Shown: positions 22,791 to 33,990, counted from the stretch's first letter. The stretch is 64,000 nt of DNA from Planococcus citri (GCF_950023065.1 NC_088678.1:20326580-20390579); one strand, 5' to 3'. The notes: generated from the sequence alone by a model not told the origin. Program-made: numbers and translations.

Positions 22791-24860
22791 TAACCTTACT
22801 CAATCACTCTTCAAAAATCAAAAAATAAATCTCATCTAAACACTACAAAAATCCACATCAGGTCCTCAGGGATTTCTCGATACTCAATTTTTTCCATCAA
22901 ATTAACCAGCCCCCCCCCCAACACGACATCAACGCTTCCTGCCAATATAATAGACCTCGAATGCGTGAAATTTACGAAACCATAATTCAAGCGTCTTTAG
23001 TCATCACGTCGTCGTCGTCATTCGACGATGTGGTTTTTGTGGCAGTTTCATTACTTACTGTTGGGAAATTAACAACGTACGTATATTTCTGCTTCGTTGC
23101 GAAATTCCATCGAGTAAGTAATGTAAACAATTACACCAATTTGGTGACACGAGAATAAAACTTGAAAATAACTACTGTATACCTTGATACGAGTATCTCG
23201 CTGCGCAAACCATACCACACCTTTACATCCTCACCCAGCATCTCTCTCTCACACATGCAACGACCTTTAGAAAAAAAATAACACGTGTCGTGTGATATAC
23301 GAACGAGAATGCAATTAAGGTGACTTTATAGTATATGCACCGAGAATAAATACGAGCGAGAAAAAAGAGCCAATGAACTGCACCGTACAGAGTGCGACGT
23401 TTTTATTTTTATTTTTCAGTCATTCTTCAAAAAAAAAAAAAATACACTCGTACGGGTAAAAAATACAGCTTACCTGCTATTTAGCACACATGAATCATGA
23501 CTCATAAAAAAAATACGTAAAAACCGTGTATTCGGTGCATAATAAGAAAAGAGGTTCTTATTCTCTCTCTCGTTTTGATGGTCGCTTTTCAATAATCAGT
23601 CGTTCTGTTCGAAACGTACTTTTGCCAGGGTAAAGTAAACAGTATTATCTTCTGGTTATTTGTATATCATCGACGTCCAAACAGACAGATAAAACTATTA
23701 ACGCCTTTTGAAAGATGTACGCACGAAGTCGAAGCATTGTAAAAGGTCCAATGGTCGATGAAATGCTACGACCTGGAAACTTGTCATCAAAAGGATAGAA
23801 ATTAGGTATTGGGATGAAAAATTATCGCAGCCTGTCTTCATTTTGAATTTTTTCAGTCTTCAAACGAGCGTCTAGGATCAAGGTGCAGATTTATAATAAG
23901 TACTTCCGCCCTCCACAAGTGTTGCATAACTTGACGATGACTCATGGATTTTCGTTTTTCGTACACGAGCAAAGGAAGGGCAACCGGATATGGAATAACC
24001 CAGTCGTGGAGATAATTTCTTGAGGTATTTAAGCTGGGATGCTGAGTAATAAGGGTACCTAGTACATCATCCATTCAAATTGCGTACATATCTCTACACT
24101 CTACATTCGAACTAAGTAACTATGATGCTCTAAATTTACGCGAAAATGTACATTAGCCATTAGGTATATTATGTTTCGAGACACGAGTAGTTTTCAACAT
24201 CACGCTGGCAACAACTCGGCAAACGTTTGGTATCGAACTGATAACAACAATATGATAACGAAGGCGTGCTCGTAATTCAACGTTATATGTACTTATCGTA
24301 ATATATACGTCGTTATTCATTAATTAGCGTTAGTTTTTTTTTTCTTCCCATTCTCTTCCTTCTGACAATAATTCTCCACCGTCTGAATTTCACTACGAGC
24401 GCGTCTGTTTATTTAGATACGTATATTTATTCTTTCCCAAACGCCACAGGTTTCTAATACACCGTTCATTTCTTTTCGATTTTTAGTGTAAAACTGTGTA
24501 TTTGTGTTTCGTAGATAAATAGAGGTTCTTGGCGGGTAGACTAGAGGCTATCGACTTCGAGAGGCCATATTTTGGGACGATTTCGTTCTTTCGAGTGAAT
24601 AACCCTTGTTTTATGTTGCAAAAAGAATATTTCAAAGAGTTTTTATTCGGAAAAGTCAGATCACTCAATTTTTTCAAAAATATAATTATGTATTTATCTG
24701 AATTCTGAATCACGGATTAAAGAAACGACTTTAAAAATTGATATGATCTTTGCAGAAAATCGCGCTTCTAACACCGCCCCTTCCCTGGTAATCAATATTT
24801 TAATCCTTAAAGTTAATTTTTGGAGAATTTTTGAAAAAGCTGTTTCAAGAGTGATTTCAA
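22791..24860. other. CpG-containing unique DNA
   Basis: A ten-base C run lies at 22910-22919 and CGTCGTCGTC at about 22999. TACGAGTA, ACGTACGT and CGAGAATAAA words are frequent. The minus-strand frame 23853-24074 (73 codons) and others lack any motif I recognise. No gene is called. Confidence 0.45.
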
Positions 24861-24869
24861 ATTTTTTTC

Positions 24870-25466
24870 ATGAAATTCGAGCAAAGTGAACCAAGCAATG
24901 TCAATAATTTCTTTAATTCAACTTTCAAACATCACCAACTTGCATACATCCGTTTAGGAGACATAGTTCCACAAATTGTTGAAATTGAACATGGAGTCCC
25001 ACAAGGTGAAGTCATTAGTCCCACACTATTCTGTGTTGGCATTAACTCTGTAGCAGATGAAATCAACTTCCCAACCAAATTCTCAATATTTGCAGATGAT
25101 TTTACAATATTTGCATCCTCAAAGAATCCAACACTGGCTGAAGCTGCTCTTCAACAATCAACAAATAACATAGTTACTTGGTCAAAAGACAAAGGGCTTC
25201 AGCTATCTGAGAGCAAATCTACAGTAGTTCACTTTTGCCGAGTTAGAGGGTGCAATCACCAAAGCATAATCAAATTAAAGGACACTCCACTACCTTGCAA
25301 AAGCCAAATAACACATCTTGGTCTATGCTTTGACAACAAACTAAACTGGAAAAACCACATCAACCATCTAAAGCAAGCATGTAACAGTAGAATAAACCTA
25401 TTGAGAAAACTATCTAGTACATACAACATATGGAGCAAACACTCAATCTCTTCTCAGAATTTATAG
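24870..25466 (+). pseudogene. Reverse transcriptase fragment of a non-LTR retrotransposon
   Basis: A 198-codon frame carries the second half of a reverse transcriptase. Residues 42-53 read GVPQGEVISPTL, the conserved RT block that is usually GVPQGSVLSPTLF. Residues 74-77 are FADD, the catalytic aspartate pair. Residues 150-164 (LGLCFDNKLNWKNHI) match the jockey-type block after the active site. The first catalytic aspartate motif and all upstream RT motifs are missing, and the methionine at 24870 is only the first ATG in the surviving piece, not a real start. The last 8-9 residues are off-frame: the natural continuation (RIYRALIRSK) lies in the next frame at 25456, so a one-base shift occurred near 25437-25455. 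The protein would copy element RNA at a nicked chromosomal target if intact. Family assignment is firm; the clade is inferred. Confidence 0.92.
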
Positions 25467-25840
25467 AGCTCTGATTCGCTCAAAATGTGATTATGGTTTG
25501 CCAACTTACCTACTCATCAGCTAAACAGTCAACATCAGTGAACACTATTCTCAACACAGCTCTTTGACTGGCAACTGGAGCCCTCAGAACTACTCCTATA
25601 CACTTATTATATCAGGAAGCATCTGAAATCCTTCCCTCTATACCATCAAAACTCATCCTTTCAAAATTTTTTATTCACCTTAAAACTGTTAACAGTCTTC
25701 CTCTCACCATAGACTCAAAAATTGATCCCAATCTTCCATATGCTTATGACTCATATCTCCCTAAAGCCTCTTTCATTATAAACTCCATTCAGCTATATCC
25801 TCTTCCACCATTCTATCCAGAAAATCCTACAAAAACTTAA
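25456..25840 (+). pseudogene. Retrotransposon connector region (post-RT), frameshifted and with a stop
   Basis: From 25456 the frame reads RIYRALIRSKCDYGLPTY, the usual jockey-type block (LYR..IRS..DYG...Y) after the RT. The reading then continues one frame over from 25511 (YSSAKQST). A TGA at 25565-25567 interrupts LNTAL-LATGALRTTPIHLL, where related elements have arginine, so CGA to TGA is the likely change. The block ALR-GA-RTTP is typical of this connector and reappears as LRLCVGAFRTSPIS in the second element at 31446. The frame ends at TAA 25838-25840, before the RNase H block. The piece is non-functional. Confidence 0.85.
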
Positions 25841-25936
25841 GAATAATCTCTCATTTGATACATCATTACTTGAACACACTCAACTGAATAATCAAATCAT
25901 CAATAACTTTATTGCTCAGTATAATTCATTTCATTT

Positions 25937-26319
25937 TACACTAATGGGTCAAAATCCATGGATCGCTGTGGCTGTTTGGTAGTTTGTGATTGTGAAGTTT
26001 CACAATTTCCACTTCCGTGCTTATTCAGTATTCTTTCATGTGACTATACGCTATCCTTACATCTTTAAACATGGCAATCGAGAGCAGACTCGACAAAGTT
26101 GTGATTTTCACCGATTCACTAAATTCCATCTCTCAACTAAGATCTAAATCTAAGCAACATCCAATTGCCTCAGAAATCTCATCTCTCCAATATGACATGG
26201 ATGTTACCATAGCCTGGATTCCAGCCCACTCAGGAATTTTGGGAAATGAAACAGCAGACTTAGCAGCAAAGCAGTCACTAAGAATTTCACCTGTACCAGA
26301 AATACCTGTTCCAGTGTGA
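25937..26319 (+). pseudogene. RNase H domain of the retrotransposon, catalytic Asp replaced
   Basis: The N-terminal RNase H motif, usually YTDGS, reads YTNGS at 25937-25951 (TAC ACT AAT GGG TCA), so the first catalytic aspartate is asparagine. The remainder lies in another frame at 26071-26319. There FTDSLNSI carries the third-strand aspartate motif, and AWIPAHSGILGNETADLAAK is the classic histidine and aspartate-containing C-terminal RNase H motif. A frame change between about 26010 and 26071 separates the halves. The enzyme would remove RNA from the RNA:DNA hybrid; this copy has both a broken frame and a lost metal ligand. The frame is lost again just after 26319, before the zinc segment. 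Family assignment is firm. Confidence 0.9.
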
Positions 26320-26341
26320 GATGTGATGGAAGCCATAATAA

Positions 26342-26752
26342 TGTTCACGGTTAATTCCCCGCCAAAACCACACCACCAACATTCGAGATTTACCCAGGAA
26401 GCAGGCCGTTGCCTTATGCCGTGTATGTACAGACCATACCCTCCTCACCCACTCTCATCTGTTCAGAAAAGAACCCCCTTCAGTATGCTCTACATGCGAA
26501 GTCCAATTCACTATCTCCCACATCTTACTCACCTATCAAGATCATACCAATTTAAGAAACTCACTCAACCTCCCTAAAACTCCACCTGAAATAGCTCATA
26601 ACCCCTCAGTCTTACTCTCCTTTCTTCAAAAATCCAACCTCCTTTCATTAATGTACCAGCATAAAATGACCCGTGCCTCTAGCCTTGTAGCTGTACATGA
26701 CACGGTGACCAACCAACAGGTAACAGGTAATTATGTACCAACTATCTACTAG
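26342..26752 (+). pseudogene. C-terminal zinc-knuckle segment of the retrotransposon
   Basis: A frame open from 26342 to the TAG at 26750-26752 contains LPRKQAVALCRVCTDHTLLTHSHLF, cut here into its parts: a basic stretch, then TDHTLLTHSHLF, equivalent to the RxGHTxxTHSxLF block of intact elements. It is followed by CSTCEVQFTISHIL, two cysteines three residues apart (a CX2C pair) and a histidine. The last cysteine expected after HIL is replaced by LTY, so the CCHC knuckle is incomplete. The equivalent intact block in the second element is CPTCDTDVTIQHILDSC. The tail (MTRASSLVAVHDTV) runs to the stop. Confidence 0.8.
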
Positions 26753-27060
26753 TTTTGGGTAATTCTGGAGTCTTTCGGTGATTTTTCCATTTTCTCCAGA
26801 AACTTCAAATCGTTCTGAAAAGACTAAAAATGAACTTCAGAAGCTGTAATTTTGGTTGGTGCTGATTGAGCATTGCATCCTATCGACTGTTTGGAGTGAT
26901 TACTGAGAAAAAAATCCAGGAATACTTACTCGTTCAAAAAGTAAATTTGTGACCGATTATAAATTTTTAAAAAATCAAATCTTCAAATGAAAGTACACAA
27001 AGGACCAATGGATCATCCGATTCGAAAATAATTAAATTTTTTGGATTAGTTCGCGTTTCT
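26753..27060. repeat. Partial GGAGCCTCCAG-family sequence
   Basis: TTCTGGAGTCTTTCGGTGATTTTTC, then TTTCTCCAGAAACTTCAAAT and CTGAAAAGACTAAAAATGAACTTCAG parallel the arm sequence of the fold-back element at 32440-32520 (TTCTGGAGCCTCCAGCGATT, TTTCTCCAGAAACTTGAAAT, GGCTAAAAATCAACTTCAG). Only one arm is visible, directly after the retrotransposon. Confidence 0.55.
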
Positions 27061-27790
27061 GAACAAAATTTATAATCATGAAAAAGTTTGAAAATTGTTC
27101 TTTAATGCGAGAAGGTGAAAAAATTCAATAATGCGTTCATTTGATATTTGATTTTTTTTTTAAATAATTTTGATTGAAATTAAAAAAAAAACTTTTTTTT
27201 ACAAATTTTCATCCAATCAATTTTTTTGAATGTTTCGTTAATTTTTTTGTAAGGGTGGGAGGGGGGAAAGCTTTCTGAAAATTTGATTGAAAAAAGTAGT
27301 GAAAAAGTAGTAATTTTTATTTCAAAAAAAAAAAGATTCGCTAGGTATATCATGATTAGCATGATATTTTCTGGCGGGAGAAGGGTCTGAAGGTCGGTAC
27401 TGCCCCAATGGAAATTTCGAAAATGTTCTTTCATTGATCAAAGGTGATTCTCACTCAATTCTCCATCAAATCAAACCTAATTACCCAATTCAAGCACATT
27501 CCTTCGATACTGTGCCATAATAATGATTCACGAACGTGCTTAAAAATTTTTAAAAATTGATTTCTTAGACCTTGAGAAGGATTTTGTACTTCTTGACACT
27601 TCTGCCAACCGTTCACAGACCAGAATAGCCTGGGTTTTCTCACGAAATCGAAAAAAAAATGTAGGTAGATCAAGAGTGATATCTAATCGCGTTCAATCGA
27701 AGTGTCTGCGGATTTTAGATTTTTTGCACACCCTCCTTCCCCTTAGTTAACTCCTTCACATCTCTCTTACATATGAAGAAGACCCATTGA
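27061..27790. other. AT-rich DNA, no gene
   Basis: Long A and T runs dominate. Minus-strand frames 27180-27434 and 27455-27673 are lysine- and phenylalanine-rich products of composition. Confidence 0.55.
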
Positions 27791-29330
27791 TATGTTGAAA
27801 AAACCATAACGCCTACCATCTCTTTGATTTCGTGTCCAGACACTCCGATATACTCGTATATGATAGATATCTCTTCATCGAGTCCATTTTGAAAGGTGAA
27901 TAAAGCTATAAAACGAGAGGTAGGTAATATAGCCTTGGTTCGTTGTAAAACCGCCTAGTAAATCTCACCTTGGACCTTGGCAATAATTACGTTAAAAACC
28001 GGGCTAACTATTGCTCATACATAAGTTTACGTTTACATTTTTCATAGTATACTCGTACTACGTGAATTCGTATTTGTATTGAATATGGATACCCGACTAC
28101 GTTTTTGTCACACTATTTGCACTTTTTTTCTCGCCTCTTTTTGTCATCGTCATAAAAACACGACACTGTTATCGTTAACCTGACTTCGGATCACGCAATG
28201 GGGATTTTTTCTGTTTGTATTTTGATTATAGAAATGTCGTCGTCGTCATTTTTTTTACCGTCGAATGAGAAAATTACCCGTCAATTTTCAATATTCACCT
28301 TTGGTTACCTGCAAAGTTGTGTACCTTATTACGAGAGCTAACCAGACCATATTACATATTTGTGTTGATTGTTGCATGTTTGGATGCATTTTTTCCCCTT
28401 TACGTCGTTATCTTCGCATTATTTACCATTTCCTCGAAACCTTCGTAAAATACTCGACTCGTCTTTAGAAAAATAAGCAATTCGTTTGGCAAATAGACTA
28501 TATTGACCATCAATTGACACTGATTAACTACAAAATTTGCAATATCCCCACAGATAACATCACCAATACATACTCAGATAATCGAAAAATTACGTGAAAT
28601 GTTACACTTGTTTTTTTTTTCACTTTTTCATCGTCCATTTTGATAATACCCTGTAACTCGATCCGACCAGCGAGCGCTGTAGCGTCGTACTCGACTATAA
28701 TGCTTTTAAAAACCGGTATCGTGCTATAAAAACGATCATAAAGTGTACGAAAACCGCTATCAAAGCCTTCTTAAACGCGAAAAAAAATTGCCAACGAAAA
28801 AAACAACGTAAAATGCTATAAAAATTATAATGCTCCGAAGTAATGTAAAAAGAACGGTCCAGACTTGGTAATTGCGAGAAGTGGATGTACCAGGTATAGA
28901 TTTTCAATCGAGCTGAATAATTTTTTGTGTTGCAGATTTTCTTTGAAACGTCGTCGTTTAGAATAGCAGAAGGTTGCTAAAATTTCAAAGGCGGGAGGGG
29001 GGTGGGAGGATTAACGAATATGGGTATCAAATTTGACTGTGTTACGCCTCGAACGAGATGACGTAAAAAAATTTCGAATATTGAATAAATTATTTCACGT
29101 TGTCGAATAATAATAATAATAATATACGGAATCGCGACGCGACAAAATTGTAATTTATTTTTAACGCGAGGTCGCTAACGGCTCTCGTAAGCTCGCAGTT
29201 AAAAGGTCTGTACTTTTGAAAAGGTCTGCTTCATGAATTTTAATCATTTTGACGGTTAAGCGTTATTGAATTATATATATCTAAGCAGGGTATAAGGGAA
29301 GTGATTTGGAATAAAAAATATGAATTGAGA
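27791..29330. other. CpG-containing unique DNA
   Basis: ACTCGTA, CGTCGTCGTC and ACGTGAATTCGTATT words are present, with an (AAT)n run at about 29107-29124. The frame 28265-28468 plus has no recognisable motif. Confidence 0.45.
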
Positions 29331-29437
29331 ATTTGTCTCTGAAAAAAATTGTTTCACGTTTATAAAATTAGATTCTCGGATTTGAAAATTTCAGTTATTA
29401 TTTTTCTTAAGTTTGGGCTTCGATTCTTTGATTTCTA

Positions 29438-29461
29438 TTTTTTTTTTTTTTTTTTTTTTTT
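29438..29461. repeat. 24-base T run
   Basis: An uninterrupted run of T from 29438 to 29461. It may be the tail of an old reverse-strand retroposed sequence, but no body is identifiable. Confidence 0.9.
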
Positions 29462-29768
29462 AATGAACGTAAAATTGATTCAAACTGATTCACGATATGT
29501 TAGATACCCTGTGCTTACAAAATTATCAAAACAAATTTTTCAAAAATTCCTAATTTTCAAAAAGTTGATCAAAAAAGACACAGTGGCCGTAAAATTGGAA
29601 AAAATGAAGAAAAATGAAAAATTGGAGTTCAGTAAGACTTTATTGAAGAGTTTTAATTTCAGGTCAGAATTAATCCTTCTAATTGTAAGAAAGAAAAAAA
29701 AATACCCATTACCTCCCAACAGGATCAATTCTCTCGTATAAAACTCCTCAATTTCACAAAAAATGAAA

Positions 29769-30690
29769 GGCTGAGGGAAATCTTTCCTTGAAAGGGAAGT
29801 TATTTAAAACAATTTTGACTAAAACTGGAATTTCAGACTTTAGATTTTCATTTTTGATTTCGATTTTTCATAGGTACTTGTAGGGGACTCCATCAAAATT
29901 GAACTAAGTAATATTGTTTAAGGAAGCTAGGAAAGTTTTTTCTTGAAAAGTGGATTATTTAGAAGATTAGAATTCTGACACAGAAATGAGAAATTTTCAA
30001 AAATAATTACCGACTTCGATTCATTCTATTTTTTTTTTGTTTTTTTTTTGTTTTTAACTTGGAGGTGGGAGGCTCCAAAAAAAGGCACAAAAATAGCTCG
30101 GAAGATCGAGTTCTTGAAATTAATTTTTTTTTCAAAATTTGTAGAGCAAAAAATTTTTACATATTTTTTTTTGTAAACCAACAATTTTGGCTGGGATGGG
30201 ATGGTGAGGGGGAAGGTACCAAAAAAATGCAAAAAAGCAAAAATATTGTTTTGGCAGGCTGAGGGAAATTTCTATTTTGGAAGGGAAGTTATTTAGAACA
30301 ATTTAGACTAGAACTGGACTTTCAGACTTCAGATTTTCATTTTTCATTTTGAATATTTTCCAATTTTAGGGGGCTTTGTTAAAATTGAACTAATAAAATA
30401 TGAGAATTGCTCAAAAAAAATTACCGATTTCGATTTATTCCATTTTTTTGTTTTTTTTTCTTCAACTTGTAGGAGGGAGGCTCCAAGAACGGGGACAAAA
30501 ATAGCTCTCGGAAGACCCGGGGGATATCTTTTGTTGAAAAAGGGAGTATGTATTTGGAAGAATTTGGGTAAATTGATTTTTTTTAAAAAAGTTTGTGGAG
30601 GTAAAAAATTTTAAGATTTTTTTTCATGAAAACGAACAATTTGGGGTGGAGGGGGTAGCAAAAAATGCAAAAGAGATTTTTATTACAAAA
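29769..30690. repeat. Degenerate tandem duplication (units of about 410-490 bp)
   Basis: GGCTGAGGGAAAT, GAAGGGAAGTTATTTA and TTTCAGACTT.AGATTTTCATTTTT occur at 29769-29855 and again at 30257-30345. TTACCGA(C/T)TTCGATT.ATTC followed by a T block and GGGAGGCTCCAA occur at 30007-30078 and 30421-30485. The order is the same, so this is a head-to-tail duplication with indels. Confidence 0.75.
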
Positions 30691-31383
30691 TTCAATTTTT
30701 GATCTATTTTCACTTTTCAGTATTCCAGAAACCTCTAAAAAAGCGAAGATAACACTTTTTAGTTTAAATATTAAAAATTATTTGGTAATTTAAAAAAAAT
30801 ATATTTTCGCTTTTGATTCAAAAACTAGTTTTTTGACATCAGTTTTTTTTTTTTTTTTGGAAATTCATATCACAAGTAGATAGGAACTCCTAGGATAAAG
30901 TTGAAAATTTGGAATACTTATTGACTAGTTCTAGCTATTTTCACGAATAATGAACACATGAGAAGTAGGTACATACTTTTTTGGCTTTTCTCGTCTTTAA
31001 ATACTTTGTTTTAAATTCATTAGGAACTCACCTGAAATAAAAAAACAAAATTCATTCATTAATTGACTGTTGATCAAATTTCAACATAATTATACAAAAG
31101 ACATAAATACGAAAATATCATATTTTGGGGTATGTCTCATATTGAAGAGTTGGCTCTATTAAATTAAGGTCGTGTCCATTCCTAACAAAATGTTCAACAA
31201 ACGATCAACTTATTCTAAATTTCGTTTCACTGTAGAGCAAAAAAAATCACAGCGTTGGGGTACCAGGCTTAAAAAACTCGAATTTTGAAAAATTTGTGCC
31301 ATGTAAAAATTTATTGTGGCCCTTTTTTTTCCTGCTTTTGAATGACTTGATTTTAAATTAGCTCTAGCAACCAATTCGAGAGA

Positions 31384-31385
<2 letters not shown>
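30691..31385. other. AT-rich DNA, no gene
   Basis: Simple A/T-rich sequence without recognisable boundaries or open frames. Confidence 0.6.

Positions 31386-31416
<31 letters not shown>
31386..31416. repeat. 31-base A run immediately 5' of a retrotransposon remnant
   Basis: An uninterrupted A run from 31386 to 31416. The open frame of the non-LTR remnant starts 30 bp downstream, so the element may have inserted at or next to this tract. Confidence 0.9.
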
Positions 31417-31418
<2 letters not shown>

Positions 31419-31445
31419 GCTAACATACCTAAGAATAATTTATGA

Positions 31446-32162
31446 ACACGAATATATACAAGCCACCTCCAGTCCATTATTGACTACGGATCAATTATCT
31501 ATAATTCAGCTGCCAAATCAGACCTAGATAAACTAAATTCCATCAGAAATCAAGCTCTTCGTCTCTGTGTAGGTGCTTTCCGCACAAGCCCCATCTCAAA
31601 ACTTATCACAGAAATAGGCACCACCAGTCTGCAAGAAAGGAGAAACTACCTTGCTCTGAAATACTATCTCAAGATTGCCATGAACCCACACCATCTGAAT
31701 TACTTCAAGATTTTCCATTCAAGTCTTGAAAGCCAGTACTCTACTTACAAACCATTTGGAAATCACACTAGAGAACTGCTTGCCTCCTGCAATATTGATT
31801 CTGCCAACTTGAATGCTATCAAAGAAAAAACTCAATTGTACAAAAACATCATACCACCAAATCCAGTTACCTCATATCGCTTAAGCAGGAGAGAAGAAGT
31901 AATTTTAGCTAGAATCCGCATAGGCCACACCACATTCACACACAGCTCACTCTTCTCAGAAAAATCTCTGAAAAAATGCCCAACCTGTGATACAGATGTA
32001 ACCATTCAACATATACTGGACTCATGCATACTATACAAATCAAAAGTAGAAAATATACTAGGCAGTGACTTTAAATATGCTCATCTAAAAGCTGATAATG
32101 AAAATCTGTGCCAGAAATTGTTCATTTTTCTAAAAGAGTCTAACTTATTCAATGATATTTAA
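31446..32162 (+). pseudogene. Intact C-terminal open frame of a jockey-type ORF2, RNase H missing
   Basis: The frame is open from just after the TGA at 31443-31445 to TAA 32160-32162 (238 codons). It begins in the post-RT connector: SHLQSIIDYGSIIYNSA (about residues 6-22), then LRLCVGAFRTSPIS (near residue 40), then QERRNYLALKYYL. The zinc segment follows: SRREEVILARIRIGHTTFTHSSLF, with a CCHC knuckle at C178, C181, H189 and C194 (CPTCDTDVTIQHILDSC). In the first element RNase H lies between connector and knuckle; here only about 80 residues without TDGS or HSG motifs separate them. Either this clade lacks RNase H, as jockey proper does, or the domain was deleted in frame. The first ATG (31680) is internal; the true start lay far upstream, so this is a truncated remnant despite the open frame. 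Confidence 0.88.
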
Positions 32163-32181
32163 ACACATTATTTTTTCCTTA

Positions 32182-33513
32182 CAAGGGAACTACCCGAACC
32201 GGCAGAAACGAAAATGAACGAATCAAAGCTAGATCGAAAGGGGACTACCTCTGGACCCCAAATCCAAAATTTCAAGTGCTGAAGTTGATTTCTCGATTTT
32301 TGGTGAATTTTTGAAAATTGAAAAATCAAAAAATTACCAAATAATACCAAAAATAGAAAATATTGATGAAAATTGAAATTTTCTCGGGAAGTGGTTCAGA
32401 TGGCGTCCCTAACTCATTTACAACACCTCAATTCCCGTCATTCTGGAGCCTCCAGCGATTTTTTATCATTTCTCCAGAAACTTGAAATTGCTGTGGAATG
32501 GCTAAAAATCAACTTCAGCACAAATAAATTTATTTGGGGCCTATGTGGGTTGCCTTTAACCAATTTTTGCGGTTGTCGCGAAAATCGGCGTCTGCGGGTT
32601 CAGATGTGTATTTTTGCCCATTGGTAAAAATGCCAAAATTTGAAAATCTTGAATATTCCATCTTTTGCGATGCTACCTATCCAAAATCGAGATCCGACCC
32701 ATTTTCGACGTTCCGAATGAGTAAACACCCCATTTCGACCATTCTGGAGCCTCCAGCGATTTTTTATAATTTCTCCAGAAACTTGATATAGCTCTGGAAT
32801 GGCTAAAAATCAACTTCAGCACAAATCACTCAATTTGGGGCCTATGCGGGTTGCCTTTAACCAATTTTTGCGGTTGTCGCGAAAATCGGCGTCTGCCGGT
32901 TCAAATGTGTATTTTTGCCCATTGGAAAAAATGCCAAAATTTGAAAATGTTAAATATTCCATCTTTTGCGATGCTACCTATCCGAAATCAAGCTCCGACC
33001 TATTTTCGACGTTCCGAATGGGTAAAACCCCCATTTCGACCATTCTGGAGCCTCCAGGGATTTTTTATAATTTCTCCAGAAACTTGAAACAGCTCTGGAA
33101 TGGCTAAAAATCAACTTGGTTAAAAGCATTCCAAATTGCCCCCAAATAAAGTGATTAGTGCTGAAGTTGATTTTTAGCCATTCCAGAGCAATTTCAAGTT
33201 TCTGGAGAAATGATAAAAAATCGCTGGAGGCTCCAGAATGACTGGAATTGAGGTTTTACGAATTTCGATAGTTGTAAATGAGTTAGGGACGCCATCTGAA
33301 CCACTTCCCGAGAAAATTTCAATTTTCATCAATATTTTCTATTTTTGGTATTATTTGGTAATTTTTTGATTTTTCAATTTTCAAAAATTCACCAAAAATC
33401 GAGAAATCAACTTCAGCACTTGAAATTTTGGATTTGGGGTCCTGAGGTAGTCCCCTTTCGATCTAGCTTTGATTCGTTCATTTTCATTTCTGCCGGTTCA
33501 GGTAGTTCCCTTG
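32182..33513. mobile_element. Fold-back DNA transposon, CAAGGGAACTACC ends, TTA duplication
   Basis: The left end is CAAGGGAACTACC (32182-32194). The right end is GGTAGTTCCCTTG (33501-33513). TTA lies on both sides (32179-32181 and 33514-33516). The arms are long: 32182-32539 is the reverse complement of 33138-33513 with few differences, so a peptide read from one arm (32350-32168 minus) is almost identical to that from the other (33345 onward plus). The middle is a 301-bp direct repeat. No transposase is present. The 3-bp TTA site suggests PIF/Harbinger-type mobilisation, but the ends do not prove it. It belongs to the GGAGCCTCCAG family seen at 21, 42 and 52 kb. Confidence 0.88.
32440..33105. 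repeat. 301-bp tandem repeat inside the fold-back element
   Basis: ATTCTGGAGCCTCCAG begins at 32440, 32741 and 33042, exactly 301 bases apart each time. Each unit includes TTTCTCCAGAAACTTG, GGCTAAAAATCAACTT, GGTTGCCTTTAACCAATTTTTG, GCGAAAATCGGCGTCTG and TTCGACGTTCCGAATG. Two full units and the start of a third are present. Confidence 0.9.
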
Positions 33514-33733
33514 TTAGTGCTTTTTCTCAAATTTTTTCAATGTTATTTTTCTTTTGCATGTTATATATTTCCTATTTATTTTTTTCATGTTATATTTGTT
33601 GTTATATTGTTGAATGTATTTGTAATCATCTGTGTAAAATGAATTAATATTGTAATCTGTGTCAAAAACAGCAGACGCAAAAAAGCCTAAGTTGCTGGGC
33701 GTCTCTAAATAAAAATTTATTCATCATCACAAA

Positions 33734-33990
33734 AAATTCAATTTTTTTTTCATTTCAATTTTTGATATTTCAACATCCGAAAAATCAAAAATTGAGTTTT
33801 CCAATTGTCTAATTTTAATTAAAAATCTCGATTTTAAAATTCGTAAAAAAAAGGACTAGGTAGTCAAAAATAAAAAAATTGACAGGTTGTTTCTAGCCTC
33901 TTTTGAAAAAGAAAAACGCCCATAAAGACCTATTAGACACCCCGATTATCAATTTAATACAATTTCAGCGACGACGATAATTGAGTTTGT
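33734..33990. other. AT-rich DNA, no gene
   Basis: A/T homopolymer-rich flank of the retrotransposon. The words AGACACCCCGA at about 33935 weakly resemble a CAGGGTGTC end but no partner is visible. Confidence 0.5.

Larger units (their letters stand above)
24860..26752 (+). mobile_element. 5'-truncated, degenerate non-LTR retrotransposon (jockey/I type)
   Basis: Four protein-like blocks follow in the usual order on the plus strand: reverse transcriptase (24870-25437), connector (25449-25840), RNase H (25937-26319) and a C-terminal zinc-knuckle segment (26342-26752). The element lacks the endonuclease and the first RT motifs, so it is 5'-truncated as expected from incomplete target-primed reverse transcription. 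The blocks lie in different frames, with one internal TGA (25565-25567) and a changed RNase H aspartate, so it cannot make a working enzyme. RNase H after the RT points to the I/LOA/R1 side of the jockey-related elements. The 3' boundary and target duplication are not clear; the sequence after 26752 resembles the fold-back family. Confidence 0.9.
31417..33733 (+). mobile_element. 5'-truncated non-LTR retrotransposon with a transposon in its 3' UTR
   Basis: The coding end is at 31446-32162 and the 3' end lies near 33733, where AAATAAAAATTTATTCATCATC gives way to AT-rich flank. The roughly 20 bp of UTR before 32182 and the sequence from 33514 (GTGCTTTTTCTCAAATT...) to the 3' end are parts of one UTR split by the fold-back element 32182-33513. 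Without that insertion the remnant is about 0.98 kb. The TSD of the retrotransposon itself is not clear. Confidence 0.75.

Noticed and set aside
32168..33647. Nearly identical peptides read from opposite strands
   Set aside because: They come from the two arms of the fold-back element, not from a gene family.
33650..33733. Possible small RNA or polyadenylation region
   Set aside because: It is better explained as the 3' end of the non-LTR retrotransposon UTR.
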